Shown here piece after piece: positions 34,742 to 42,145 of a stretch of 51,126 nt of DNA (position 1 is the first letter of the stretch; every line of letters starts with the position of its first letter). The notes under the pieces were generated by a model. It saw only the letters and a list, made by a program, of their open reading frames with translations. It was not told where the DNA came from and did no database searches. Source of the DNA: a bacterium (lineage in GTDB: Bacteria; Campylobacterota; Campylobacteria; Campylobacterales; Sulfurimonadaceae); the NCBI GenBank assembly GCA_018824305.1, contig JAHJGM010000059.1, positions 1-51,126 on the forward strand, written 5' to 3'. The translations under genes and the position numbers were made by a program.

Positions 34742-36198
34742 AACCCATACCTTTTTCTAAGCTCTTTTAGCTTAGTCTTATCGATCATCACATCTTCGCC
34801 AGTATAAAGTTTTTTCTCCAAAAGATCTATCATCTCTTTGACATCGGCATCATCTTTAAACTCTATAAGTCTTGATAGTATCGCTTTTGTATCTTTTGAC
34901 GATATAGTTGAACTGCCTTTTCTCATGGCGATCAGCGGTCTTATCAACATAAATAAAACACCGAGCAAAAACCCTGCCAAACCTGCTAATGACAAATAAA
35001 GATAAGAGATTTTATCTTCCGTTTTTACCATGACCCTTTCATCATTTGAAGATGCTTTTTCTATCTTCAGAGGTACATTACTTTTTTGAACCGTATTTCC
35101 TAGTACGCTTACATGTACAGGTTCTGTTTTTAAAATTTTCACGCTGTTTGTTTTTGTATCCAGATACTTTATCTGGATTGAGGGAATCGTAAAGTTTCCA
35201 TCTCCTACAAAGGCCATCTTTTTTGTGTACTCGCCGCTATAAACGCCGTTTTTTATAAGATGCTCAATCTTCGCATCATCTTCAAAAACAGAGATATTGG
35301 GGATAAAAGGTTTCAGTGAGCCGATATCCTCGAAATTGGCGACGCCCGTCAGTTTGATCGTCGCATTCACGGGTTCGTTTTGATTTACTTTTGTCTTGTC
35401 CACACTGATATCAAGAGTGATATTATGCCCGACAAGATCGATGCCCTTTGGCAAAGGTTTCACCCTTACATGTAGGGAGTTTGAGAGATATTTACTCCAA
35501 TTGAGATTTGGCATCATATCGCCGAAGAACGGGTCTCTTGACGTGGCTCTTTGAGCCAGGCTCATCTTTGCGGGCTGTAAAGTGAGATTGCCGTCTCTTT
35601 GTGCCGCCAAGATATATATGACCTTTCTTTTGATGTAATCCCCGTCATAAACGGCATCCAGCTGCTGTTGCTTCTTGACCCAAAATCCATTCATAACAGA
35701 AGGCTCAAATCTAGAATCGACTACTTTCATATCTCTGCGGATCTTCGAAGTAAGTATGACCTCAAACGGTTCTCCCACATAGACATCTTTTTTATCAGTT
35801 TCATACGAAAGTGAAAATCTTGCTTTAGCGTCCGCTGAGAGAGGGCGTACCTCTATTTTGATAGGTTTTGTTGTTACCGTTCCCTCATCCGTTTTTACTT
35901 CGATCGGATCTATCGTACATGTATGCTCCGGTGAAAAACTATATGAAAGTGTCTGCGTCTTTGTAAACTGACCGTTGACCCCGCTTATGCTCGTTTGTGA
36001 TGAACGTCCTAGAACATTCACACCGCAAAGCGTATCTATACTTGGTTTTTCAAATCCGCTGCCGCTTACCTGCAAAGTAAAATTTACGACATTTCCCGGT
36101 GTTATGACTCTTTGATCCACATCTGCACTGACGGCGGCAAAAAGATCGATGCTAAAAATTAAAAACAGTATTATCTTACCAAGGTTTTTCATTCTCAT
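34738..36198 (-). CDS. batD: BatD-like (oxygen tolerance) protein
   Basis: BatD is the large periplasmic member of the Bat (Bacteroides aerotolerance) system. The 486 residues have a signal peptide (about 1-21) and several Ig-like beta domains (about 22-380) containing TPGNVVNFTLQVSGSGFEKPSI and the YVGEPFEVILTSKIRRDMKV stretch. One membrane segment follows (about 394-418), with a cytoplasmic helical tail rich in Lys and Asp. The start overlaps the batB/C stop by 23 bp; a second ATG two codons later is possible. Its placement at the end of moxR-DUF58-batA-batB/C-batD is typical. Confidence 0.88.
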   Translation of the reverse strand: MRMKNLGKIILFLIFSIDLFAAVSADVDQRVITPGNVVNFTLQVSGSGFEKPSIDTLCGVNVLGRSSQTSISGVNGQFTKTQTLSYSFSPEHTCTIDPIEVKTDEGTVTTKPIKIEVRPLSADAKARFSLSYETDKKDVYVGEPFEVILTSKIRRDMKVVDSRFEPSVMNGFWVKKQQQLDAVYDGDYIKRKVIYILAAQRDGNLTLQPAKMSLAQRATSRDPFFGDMMPNLNWSKYLSNSLHVRVKPLPKGIDLVGHNITLDISVDKTKVNQNEPVNATIKLTGVANFEDIGSLKPFIPNISVFEDDAKIEHLIKNGVYSGEYTKKMAFVGDGNFTIPSIQIKYLDTKTNSVKILKTEPVHVSVLGNTVQKSNVPLKIEKASSNDERVMVKTEDKISYLYLSLAGLAGFLLGVLFMLIRPLIAMRKGSSTISSKDTKAILSRLIEFKDDADVKEMIDLLEKKLYTGEDVMIDKTKLKELRKRYGF

Positions 36199-38053
36199 TT
36201 TCCTTATCGGTTTTCATAGATTTGAGCTTATAGATATGTGCAGGAGTGTTTTCGTTTAAGCGTTTCAGCCATTTTTGCTCCTCTTTGTCACTCATGAAGC
36301 TTTCATCTTTTTGTGATGCATCAGCACCATTTTGTATCTGCTCCTTTTGCTCCGCTTTATCGCTTTTTTGTGTTTGGTTCAGATCTTTTTGCTGCTCATC
36401 TGTTTTGTTTTGATCTTCATTATTTTGTTCACTGTTTTTTTGCTCTTTGTTCTCATCTTTTTTTGACTGTTTCTCGTTGTTTGATTCATTTTTACTATTT
36501 TGCTGTTTGTTTTGATCTTGGCTATCTTTATCCTGTTTATCTTTTTTATCTTGGGAGTTTTGTTGATCGCTGTTTTTATTCTGCTGATTATCTTGATTCT
36601 GTTTGTTTTTCTCGTTTTTATTATTGTCGTTCTTGTTTTGTTGATTGTTCTGATCTTGTTTTTTATCTTTTTTATTTAAAAGTTTTTCTATGATCTCTTT
36701 ATTTTCCTTCGCATCCTCATCCTCTTTTAAAGAGAGAGATCTGTTGTAAGTATCGAGTGCTTTTTGAAGCTCTCCCGATTTGGCATAGGCGTTGGCAAGG
36801 TTATATAAAACACCTGCCTGCTTATCCTTGTCTGCAAAATGAACGCTGTTATACAGATGTGATGCTTGTTCATATTTTTTATCTTTATAGAGCGAAGATG
36901 CAAGATTATAGTTTGCCTCGTTGGTGTCGTGGTCTTTGACGTATCGGTCATATAAAACACTGCTTTTTTTATAATCTCCGTTCTCATACGATTTTTTTGC
37001 GTCATCAAGAAGCTTGAAATCCATCATACCCGCATGTGAGGGAATAGAAACAGACAGGAGAAAAGCGATTAAAAAAAGATTGGGGACATTGACCGCTTCG
37101 CGTCTGCTCATCGAACTAGTAGCTACCAGCAACAAAAACAGAGCAAACCCGATTGGCACATAAAAGAGCGGAATGTATCTCGTGATCGTCTCAGATTTGA
37201 GAGTCTTTTGTTTTACTTTTGATTCTATCTCTTCTATCATCGCTTTGACATCTTTAGATGAGTTCACACCTTCTATGTAGACTCCCCCTGTGCTTGTCGC
37301 CAAAGATGCAATGGAGGGGTTGAGTTTTGAGATGATGATCTTGCCGTTTTGTGTTATAAAACCATCTTTATCTTTGATGGGAGCGCCTTTTTTTGTCCCA
37401 AGTGCAAGAACAAAAACAGTGATCTTATGCTCTTTTGCATAACTTATCTCTTTGCTAAAATCCTCATCATCACCGCCGTCGCTAAAAAGCAGAAGATACC
37501 TGTTTTTCTGCTCCTTTAGACTCTCGTTCACGGAGTATAAAAGCTGCATAATATCAGTCCCTTTTTCCGTTATGGAACTAGGTTCAAGCTGTCTTGTCAA
37601 AAAAGAAACCGCATCATGGTCAAAACTAAGCGGCGATACGAGATAACTTGATTTTGCAAATGCGATCACTCCGATTCGCTCATTCGGTGCTATTTTCAGG
37701 AGTTCCAATATCTTGTGTTTTGCAAGTTCTAGACGAGAAGGGTACACATCCGTCGCTAGCATAGAATCAGAGATATCAAGTCCTATCATGATATCCGCAC
37801 TTTTTGCCTTGACCTCGAATTTCCCGTTAGGAACGGCAGGCTGGGCAAGAGATAAGATAAGCAAAATACCTATGATAAAAAAGAGCACATTTCTGGTTTT
37901 CAGAGTCATGCTGTTAGAGTTTACCCGCAGTTTGTCCATCACCTCTTTGGAAAAAAAGAACCCCTCTCTCTCTTTTTGCGTCAGAAGAAGTGCAAAAAGT
38001 GCGACTAATGGAATGATCATATAGTATATGAACTCCGGATGCAAAAAAGTCAT
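36176..38053 (-). CDS. batB: BatB/BatC fusion: VWA domain plus TPR and low-complexity tail
   Basis: The 625 residues combine two Bat proteins. N-terminal membrane segments (about 10-25 and 56-72) lead into a von Willebrand A domain with the metal site DISDS (Asp93, Ser95, Ser97), about residues 85-270. A membrane segment (about 297-315) follows, then a second hydrophobic stretch (about 326-342). TPR repeats lie at about 350-440 (LSLKEDEDAKENKEIIEKLL at the end). The tail (about 455-590) is made almost only of Lys, Asn, Gln, Asp and Glu. BatB and BatC are separate genes in Bacteroides and spirochaetes, as I recall. It overlaps batA by four bases. Confidence 0.9.
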   Translation of the reverse strand: MTFLHPEFIYYMIIPLVALFALLLTQKEREGFFFSKEVMDKLRVNSNSMTLKTRNVLFFIIGILLILSLAQPAVPNGKFEVKAKSADIMIGLDISDSMLATDVYPSRLELAKHKILELLKIAPNERIGVIAFAKSSYLVSPLSFDHDAVSFLTRQLEPSSITEKGTDIMQLLYSVNESLKEQKNRYLLLFSDGGDDEDFSKEISYAKEHKITVFVLALGTKKGAPIKDKDGFITQNGKIIISKLNPSIASLATSTGGVYIEGVNSSKDVKAMIEEIESKVKQKTLKSETITRYIPLFYVPIGFALFLLLVATSSMSRREAVNVPNLFLIAFLLSVSIPSHAGMMDFKLLDDAKKSYENGDYKKSSVLYDRYVKDHDTNEANYNLASSLYKDKKYEQASHLYNSVHFADKDKQAGVLYNLANAYAKSGELQKALDTYNRSLSLKEDEDAKENKEIIEKLLNKKDKKQDQNNQQNKNDNNKNEKNKQNQDNQQNKNSDQQNSQDKKDKQDKDSQDQNKQQNSKNESNNEKQSKKDENKEQKNSEQNNEDQNKTDEQQKDLNQTQKSDKAEQKEQIQNGADASQKDESFMSDKEEQKWLKRLNENTPAHIYKLKSMKTDKENENEKPW

Positions 38054-38979
38054 TCATGCCCCCTTTTATTCATAAGGTAGACATAAAGCATCAGTGTAAG
38101 CAATCCGATAAAAAGCGGATAGAAATAAAAATATTTCACGTTTGTAAAACTTTGTGTTTTTATCTCCGACTTTTCAAGCTTATCTATGTCATCATAGATA
38201 TCCTGCAACTGCGAAGCGTTGTGCGCGCCATATGCTTTAGCACCCGTCTCCTGAGCGATCTTTACCAAAAGGTTCTGATCGAATTCTCCCTGATTGCCAA
38301 TACCGATCGCATAAACCTTTATCCCCTCTTTTTTAGCCATATCAAGTGCTACATGTAAGGGGATTTTGGTGGCTTCTGGCGTGTTGTATCCATCTGTCAG
38401 AAGTATGGCGATCTTTGTCTTTGCATGTGAGTTTTTCAACAGATTCACACCCTGTGCCAATGCATCGTACAGTGCCGTGTATCGTCCTGCTATCGAGATG
38501 TACAACTGATCGACGACTTTTTGAAGTATGTTTTTATCATAAGTAAGCGGCGAAGCGATAAAAGAGTAAGCCCCAAAGACAACGACTCCGAGATTATCGT
38601 TTTCTCTTTTTGCTATAAACTCTTTGACTATGTTCTTCACAACATCGAATTTTGTAGCGTTTATATTTGTATTATCAAAACCCTGCGAACTCATAGATTC
38701 TGAACTATCCAAAATAAGTGCTATATCATAGCCCTCTTTAGGCGCGATCTCATACGGTTCATCTTTTACCGGTGACATAAATGCAAGGATGAGCATAACG
38801 ATAGAAAGCCATTTCAGTAAAAACAGCAATTTTGACTTGCCCAACGTCTCTTTGGCAAACTGCTGTGAATGGGGAAAATAAAATGAGGGCAGACGCATAC
38901 GGCATAAAGAGGCACATGCTATGAAAAAGAACAAAACAAAAAAAACTTTCGGATGTTCAAAATACAAGCCATCAAACAT
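38050..38979 (-). CDS. batA: BatA-like VWA-domain protein
   Basis: The 309 residues show two N-terminal membrane segments (about 10-27 and 52-70) and a VWA domain (about 82-270) with the complete metal-ion motif Asp91-x-Ser93-x-Ser95 (LILDSSESMS), Thr in GRYTALYDAL and Asp in LLTDGYN. A C-terminal membrane segment (about 283-303) follows. It would sit in the inner membrane with the VWA domain in the periplasm, binding partners through metal. The gene overlaps its upstream neighbour by 8 bp and batB/C by 4 bp. A palindrome variant CTACATGTAA lies at 38349-38358, read Leu-His-Val. Confidence 0.92.
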   Translation of the reverse strand: MFDGLYFEHPKVFFVLFFFIACASLCRMRLPSFYFPHSQQFAKETLGKSKLLFLLKWLSIVMLILAFMSPVKDEPYEIAPKEGYDIALILDSSESMSSQGFDNTNINATKFDVVKNIVKEFIAKRENDNLGVVVFGAYSFIASPLTYDKNILQKVVDQLYISIAGRYTALYDALAQGVNLLKNSHAKTKIAILLTDGYNTPEATKIPLHVALDMAKKEGIKVYAIGIGNQGEFDQNLLVKIAQETGAKAYGAHNASQLQDIYDDIDKLEKSEIKTQSFTNVKYFYFYPLFIGLLTLMLYVYLMNKRGHE

Positions 38980-39370
38980 CTATCATCCCTTTATAAAGTT
39001 CAAAATAACTTTTTGTCTCCTCGTCGATGGACTCCACATCTTTTTTATACTTATATTTTTCCAGTCTGTCCACTAGATTATGATACATATCGCTATTTCT
39101 TTGTGAATCACTTTTAAAAAGATAACCATATTTTGTTATCTCATAAGCCGCTTTTTTCGGCTCACTTAGTGTTACATGTACAAGCTTGTTATAAGTGTTT
39201 TTTCTTATATTGATACGTTTTTTATTTTTATACCATTTAAAAAGAAGGTACATAACGCCAAAAATGATTATTAAAGATAGTGCGACCAGTGCAAAAAAAA
39301 GATAGATACTATGGTCATGTATCTCTAAAAGCGGTTTTATATCTCTTATCTCTATATCATCTGGATTCAT
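38972..39370 (-). CDS. single-TM protein of the Bat operon (DUF4381-like)
   Basis: The 132 residues begin with an acidic, proline-containing segment (MNPDDIEIRDIKPLLEI). One membrane helix (about 24-46) and a basic, helical cytoplasmic domain follow. The layout and the place between the DUF58 and batA genes match the DUF4381 proteins of other Bat operons. Sequence similarity is too weak to be certain by eye. It overlaps both neighbours (4 and 8 bp), so it is very probably translated with them as part of the complex. Confidence 0.75.
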   Translation of the reverse strand: MNPDDIEIRDIKPLLEIHDHSIYLFFALVALSLIIIFGVMYLLFKWYKNKKRINIRKNTYNKLVHVTLSEPKKAAYEITKYGYLFKSDSQRNSDMYHNLVDRLEKYKYKKDVESIDEETKSYFELYKGMIDV

Positions 39371-40200
39371 TGTCTTCTCTCAAATACTCTTCTCAAGCTT
39401 ACGCTGGCGACATCGTCGGTATATATCTTTGTAAAGCGTACCCCGCTTTTTCTAAGATTTTCATAGAGCTCTTTATCATGTATATGGACTTTTTTTGCGT
39501 ATGCTTTGACACTTTTTTCATTAAAATCACCCTCTAGCACACCGCCGCTCTCAGGATCCATAAGTGATGAAAAACCCATTGAAGGAGGATTTTCTTCCAG
39601 CCTGTCACGCACGATCAAAGCGATGACTTCATGTTTTTTGGCTAAGACCTTTATATCGGGTATCTCAAAAAAATCAGCTATCAAGACTATCAAAGATTTT
39701 CGTCTCAATCTTTTATACAGACTCTCTATCATCAAGTTATAATCAGCTTTTTCGTTTAACGGATCAAAAGAGAGTATCTGCTCCACATTTTTTGTGGCAA
39801 AACTCATCTTTTTAGTCGGTTTTGAGTGTGAAACGATCCTATCCGTAAAAATATATGAACTAAGAAGATCACCGTTTTTCAAGGTCGAGAAACTAAGCAG
39901 TGCCACCAGTTCGGCAATGAGATCCTGTTTGAACTTTTTGCTCCCAAAATAAACACTGCCGTTGAGCATCGTAGCAATGACGACATTTAGTTCTCGCTCC
40001 TCTTTAAATATCTTTATATAAGGAGACTGCATCTTCGCCGTGATATTCCAGTCGATATGGCGGATATCATCACCGGGCATATATTCACGAAGTTCTATAA
40101 AATCATACCCCTCCCCTTTAAAGATGGAGGGATTGTTTCCGCTCATCTCGCTAAAGACTTGGCGGCGTGCACGAACGAGTATCTTTTTTAGTTTACTCAT
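39367..40200 (-). CDS. DUF58-domain protein of the Bat operon
   Basis: The 277 residues carry the DUF58 signature GEGYDFIELREYMPGDDIRHIDWNITAKMQSPYIKIF (given here as GEGYDFIELREY, PGDDIRHIDW and PYIKIF), about 29-66. A VWA-like fold follows (VVIATMLNGSVYFGSKKF, then LIVLIADFFE). There is no membrane segment, so it should be cytosolic and act between MoxR and the membrane Bat proteins. DUF58 is always found next to MoxR ATPases, and the biochemical role is unknown. The gene starts 9 bp after moxR. Confidence 0.92.
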   Translation of the reverse strand: MSKLKKILVRARRQVFSEMSGNNPSIFKGEGYDFIELREYMPGDDIRHIDWNITAKMQSPYIKIFKEERELNVVIATMLNGSVYFGSKKFKQDLIAELVALLSFSTLKNGDLLSSYIFTDRIVSHSKPTKKMSFATKNVEQILSFDPLNEKADYNLMIESLYKRLRRKSLIVLIADFFEIPDIKVLAKKHEVIALIVRDRLEENPPSMGFSSLMDPESGGVLEGDFNEKSVKAYAKKVHIHDKELYENLRKSGVRFTKIYTDDVASVSLRRVFERRQ

Positions 40201-40209
40201 AACAGACCT

Positions 40210-41157
40210 TTAGGGAATCGGAACTGTTTTTACGATTTTATCTATTATAAAGTCTGTTGTTATACCTTCGGCTTCGGCCTCGTATGTCAGGACCAAACGA
40301 TGGTGCATCACCTCTTTTACGATGTAAGCGACATCCACAGGTGTCACAAAGTCCTTGCCTCTTAAAAATGCCATCGCTTTTACGGCTTTGAACATATCGA
40401 TGCTTACACGTGGACTTGCACCGTATTGGATATATTCTGCGATCTCATCAAGACCGTACTGTTTTGGATTACGAGAGGCATCTACAAGAGCTATCATATA
40501 CTCTTCCACTTCAGCATCCACATGTATGGCTTTTACAACCTCTTTGAGTTTTAAAAGATCATCTTTGTTTATTACAGCTTGTATCTGCTCATATTTTCCG
40601 CTAGAGATTCGTCTTGCTATTTCAAGCTCTTCATCTTTTGTGTTATACCCGACATTGAGCTTTAGCATAAAACGGTCAAGCTGAGCTTCTGGGAGCTGAT
40701 AAACACCCTCTTGTTCCACAGGGTTTTGTGTCGCCATAACAAAAAATGGTGCATCAAGCTTGAAACTCTCTTCGCCGATCGTTACCTGACGCTCTTGCAT
40801 CACTTCCAGTAATGCCGATTGTACCTTGGCTGGAGCACGGTTTATCTCATCTGCCAAAAGAAGATTTGTAAAGACAGGGCCCTGCTTTATTTTAAACTCA
40901 TTTGTCTGTGGGTCATATATCTGTGCGCCTAAAATATCTGATGGTAAAAGATCGGGTGTAAACTGTGCACGTTTAAAATTCAATCCTAAACTTTGAGAGA
41001 GTGCTTTGACAGTCGTAGTCTTAGCAAGACCGGGAACACCTTCGATGAGAATATGTCCCTCACAAAGCAGCCCGATAAGAAGACCGTCAATCATCTTTTC
41101 CTGACCGATTACAACTTTTGCAACCTCATTTTTTATCTCGTTAATCTTAGAAATCAT
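40210..41157 (-). CDS. moxR: MoxR-type AAA+ ATPase
   Basis: MoxR ATPases act as chaperones that assemble or load metal into VWA proteins. The 315 residues show Walker A GVPGLAKTT (about 40-48), QFTPDLLPSDILG, Walker B LLADEINRAPAKVQSALLE, sensor 1 ATQNPVEQEGVYQLPEAQLDRFM (given as ATQNPVEQEG and LPEAQLDRF), and sensor 2 near GASPRVSIDMFKAVKA. It is the first gene of the Bat operon. A TATACT box on the minus strand (41203-41208) is a possible promoter. The gap to the tRNA genes is divergent. Confidence 0.95.
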   Translation of the reverse strand: MISKINEIKNEVAKVVIGQEKMIDGLLIGLLCEGHILIEGVPGLAKTTTVKALSQSLGLNFKRAQFTPDLLPSDILGAQIYDPQTNEFKIKQGPVFTNLLLADEINRAPAKVQSALLEVMQERQVTIGEESFKLDAPFFVMATQNPVEQEGVYQLPEAQLDRFMLKLNVGYNTKDEELEIARRISSGKYEQIQAVINKDDLLKLKEVVKAIHVDAEVEEYMIALVDASRNPKQYGLDEIAEYIQYGASPRVSIDMFKAVKAMAFLRGKDFVTPVDVAYIVKEVMHHRLVLTYEAEAEGITTDFIIDKIVKTVPIP

Positions 41158-41202
41158 CCATTTTTCCTATATTTAGTAACATTAAAATATCATCTTCGTG
41201 AC

Positions 41203-41208
41203 AGTATA
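41203..41208 (-). promoter_or_regulatory. -10 element of the moxR/Bat operon
   Basis: The minus strand reads TTATACT about 46 bp before the moxR start. No clear -35 is seen. The 5' leader would be about 40 bases. Confidence 0.4.
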
Positions 41209-41260
41209 ACTTAGTAGAAGTAAATAAATACCAAATAAAATTATTTTTAAAGAAAAACTC

Positions 41261-41289
41261 TTGACTTTAAAAAATAGTTTTACTATAAT
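41261..41289 (+). promoter_or_regulatory. strong promoter of the tRNA-Lys/tRNA-Glu genes
   Basis: TTGACT (41261-41266), exactly 17 bp, and TATAAT (41284-41289) form a near-consensus sigma-70 promoter, the best in the window. A C-rich stretch (CCCCTCC) fills the discriminator region. In other bacteria G+C-rich discriminators go with stringent control of stable RNA. Transcription would start near 41296. Confidence 0.8.
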
Positions 41290-41297
41290 TCCCCTCC

Positions 41298-41320
41298 ACA
41301 AACACTGGTGTTTGTTTTTC
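41298..41320 (+). terminator. terminator-like hairpin at the start of the tRNA transcript
   Basis: ACAAACAC (41298-41305) and GTGTTTGT (41308-41315) can form a stem, realistically with a CTGG loop, followed by TTTTC. This looks like a weak intrinsic terminator or a 5' cap hairpin, placed right at the expected transcription start. Confidence 0.4.
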
Positions 41321-41353
41321 AGAAACATCGCATGCGAGCGTTTCACTTGTTTT

Positions 41354-41429
41354 GTCTCGTTAGCTCAGCTGGTAGAGCACGTCACTTTTAATGATGTGGC
41401 CGATGGTTCGAATCCATCACGGGACACCA
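41354..41429 (+). tRNA. tRNA-Lys (anticodon TTT)
   Basis: The 76 bases fold as a full cloverleaf: acceptor GTCTCGT/ACGGGAC (one G-T pair), D arm GCTC...GAGC, anticodon stem CGTCA/TGATG around loop CTTTTAA (anticodon TTT), and T arm GATGG-TTCGAAT-CCATC. The discriminator is A and CCA is encoded. This tRNA is a substrate of MnmA, encoded at the left of the window. Confidence 0.98.
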
Positions 41430-41466
41430 TCGCAAACTTGTTTGCAAATTTATAAACCACAATAGT

Positions 41467-41541
41467 GGCTCCATCATCTAATGGTTAGGATTCAAGGTTT
41501 TCATCCTTGCCATAGGGGTTCGAATCCCCTTGGAGTCACCA
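41467..41541 (+). tRNA. tRNA-Glu (anticodon TTC)
   Basis: The 75 bases fold with acceptor GGCTCCA/TGGAGTC, an anticodon stem CAAGG/CCTTG around TTTTCAT (anticodon TTC), and T arm AGGGG-TTCGAAT-CCCCT. CCA is encoded. It lies 37 bp after tRNA-Lys in the same transcript. A small hairpin GCAAAC/GTTTGC (41432-41445) between the two could be a processing signal. Confidence 0.98.
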
Positions 41542-41585
41542 CTTCATTTTTAAAATCAAATTTTTACTTCCTAAGGCAGACTTCA

Positions 41586-42134
41586 ATGAAAGCTTATTCG
41601 ATTAATCCCAAAACAAAAAGCATAGAAACACAAGATTTTGACGGACAAGTCAATAGCATATATACCTTTTTCAATTCTATTTTAGTAGATACCTCAGACA
41701 TTTTGCATGAACACATCATATACACTAACGGAAATGCTTTAAGCACTACACATACTCCATACTTTATCGGTCAGCAACTGTTTTTAGGCGAATCACTTAT
41801 TCTTGGTCAAAACGGCTTGGAAGAAGTAGATGTCAAGATACATGAAAATGAATTAGAAAAACTGATCAGCTACGATATAAACGATTTTTACAAAAAAGCA
41901 CTTGACTCATTGGCACTTCAAGATATAAACCTGTACAAAACATTCGAAGTCAATGATAATGACTCAAGATTACTTTTAAACTATGAATGGGTCATCTATA
42001 CTTTTAATATGGCAGATGTAAAAACACAAAACTATTTTTTAATCGAGTTAGACAAGATCATAGATGAACAAAAAAGCATAGAAGAACATTTTCAAAAAAT
42101 GGCCCAACTCGCCGTAAATGCAGGTAATATATAG
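41586..42134 (+). CDS. hypothetical protein with DUF3846-like N-terminus
   Basis: The 182 residues begin MKAYSINPKTKSIETQDFDG. The segment HEHIIYTNGNALSTTHTPYF...GESLILGQNGLEEVDVKI is reminiscent of DUF3846, a small family found in phages and bacteria, but the match is by eye only. The rest is helical and acidic (LIELDKIIDEQKSIEEHF). The start was set at 41586, since the open frame reaches back into tRNA-Glu and an AAGGCAG precedes this ATG. It sits 44 bp after tRNA-Glu and could be read from the same transcript. No function is assigned. Confidence 0.72.
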   Translation: MKAYSINPKTKSIETQDFDGQVNSIYTFFNSILVDTSDILHEHIIYTNGNALSTTHTPYFIGQQLFLGESLILGQNGLEEVDVKIHENELEKLISYDINDFYKKALDSLALQDINLYKTFEVNDNDSRLLLNYEWVIYTFNMADVKTQNYFLIELDKIIDEQKSIEEHFQKMAQLAVNAGNI

Positions 42135-42145
42135 AGAAACTCTCT

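Noticed and set aside
36400-36690. Repetitive DNA in batB/C considered as a tandem repeat or CRISPR-like array
   Set aside because: The repetition comes from Lys/Asn/Gln/Asp codons without a fixed unit or spacers.
41481-41585. Upstream extension of the DUF3846-like gene into tRNA-Glu
   Set aside because: The first 35 codons would overlap the tRNA; the ATG at 41586 has a ribosome-binding site and a family-like N-terminus.
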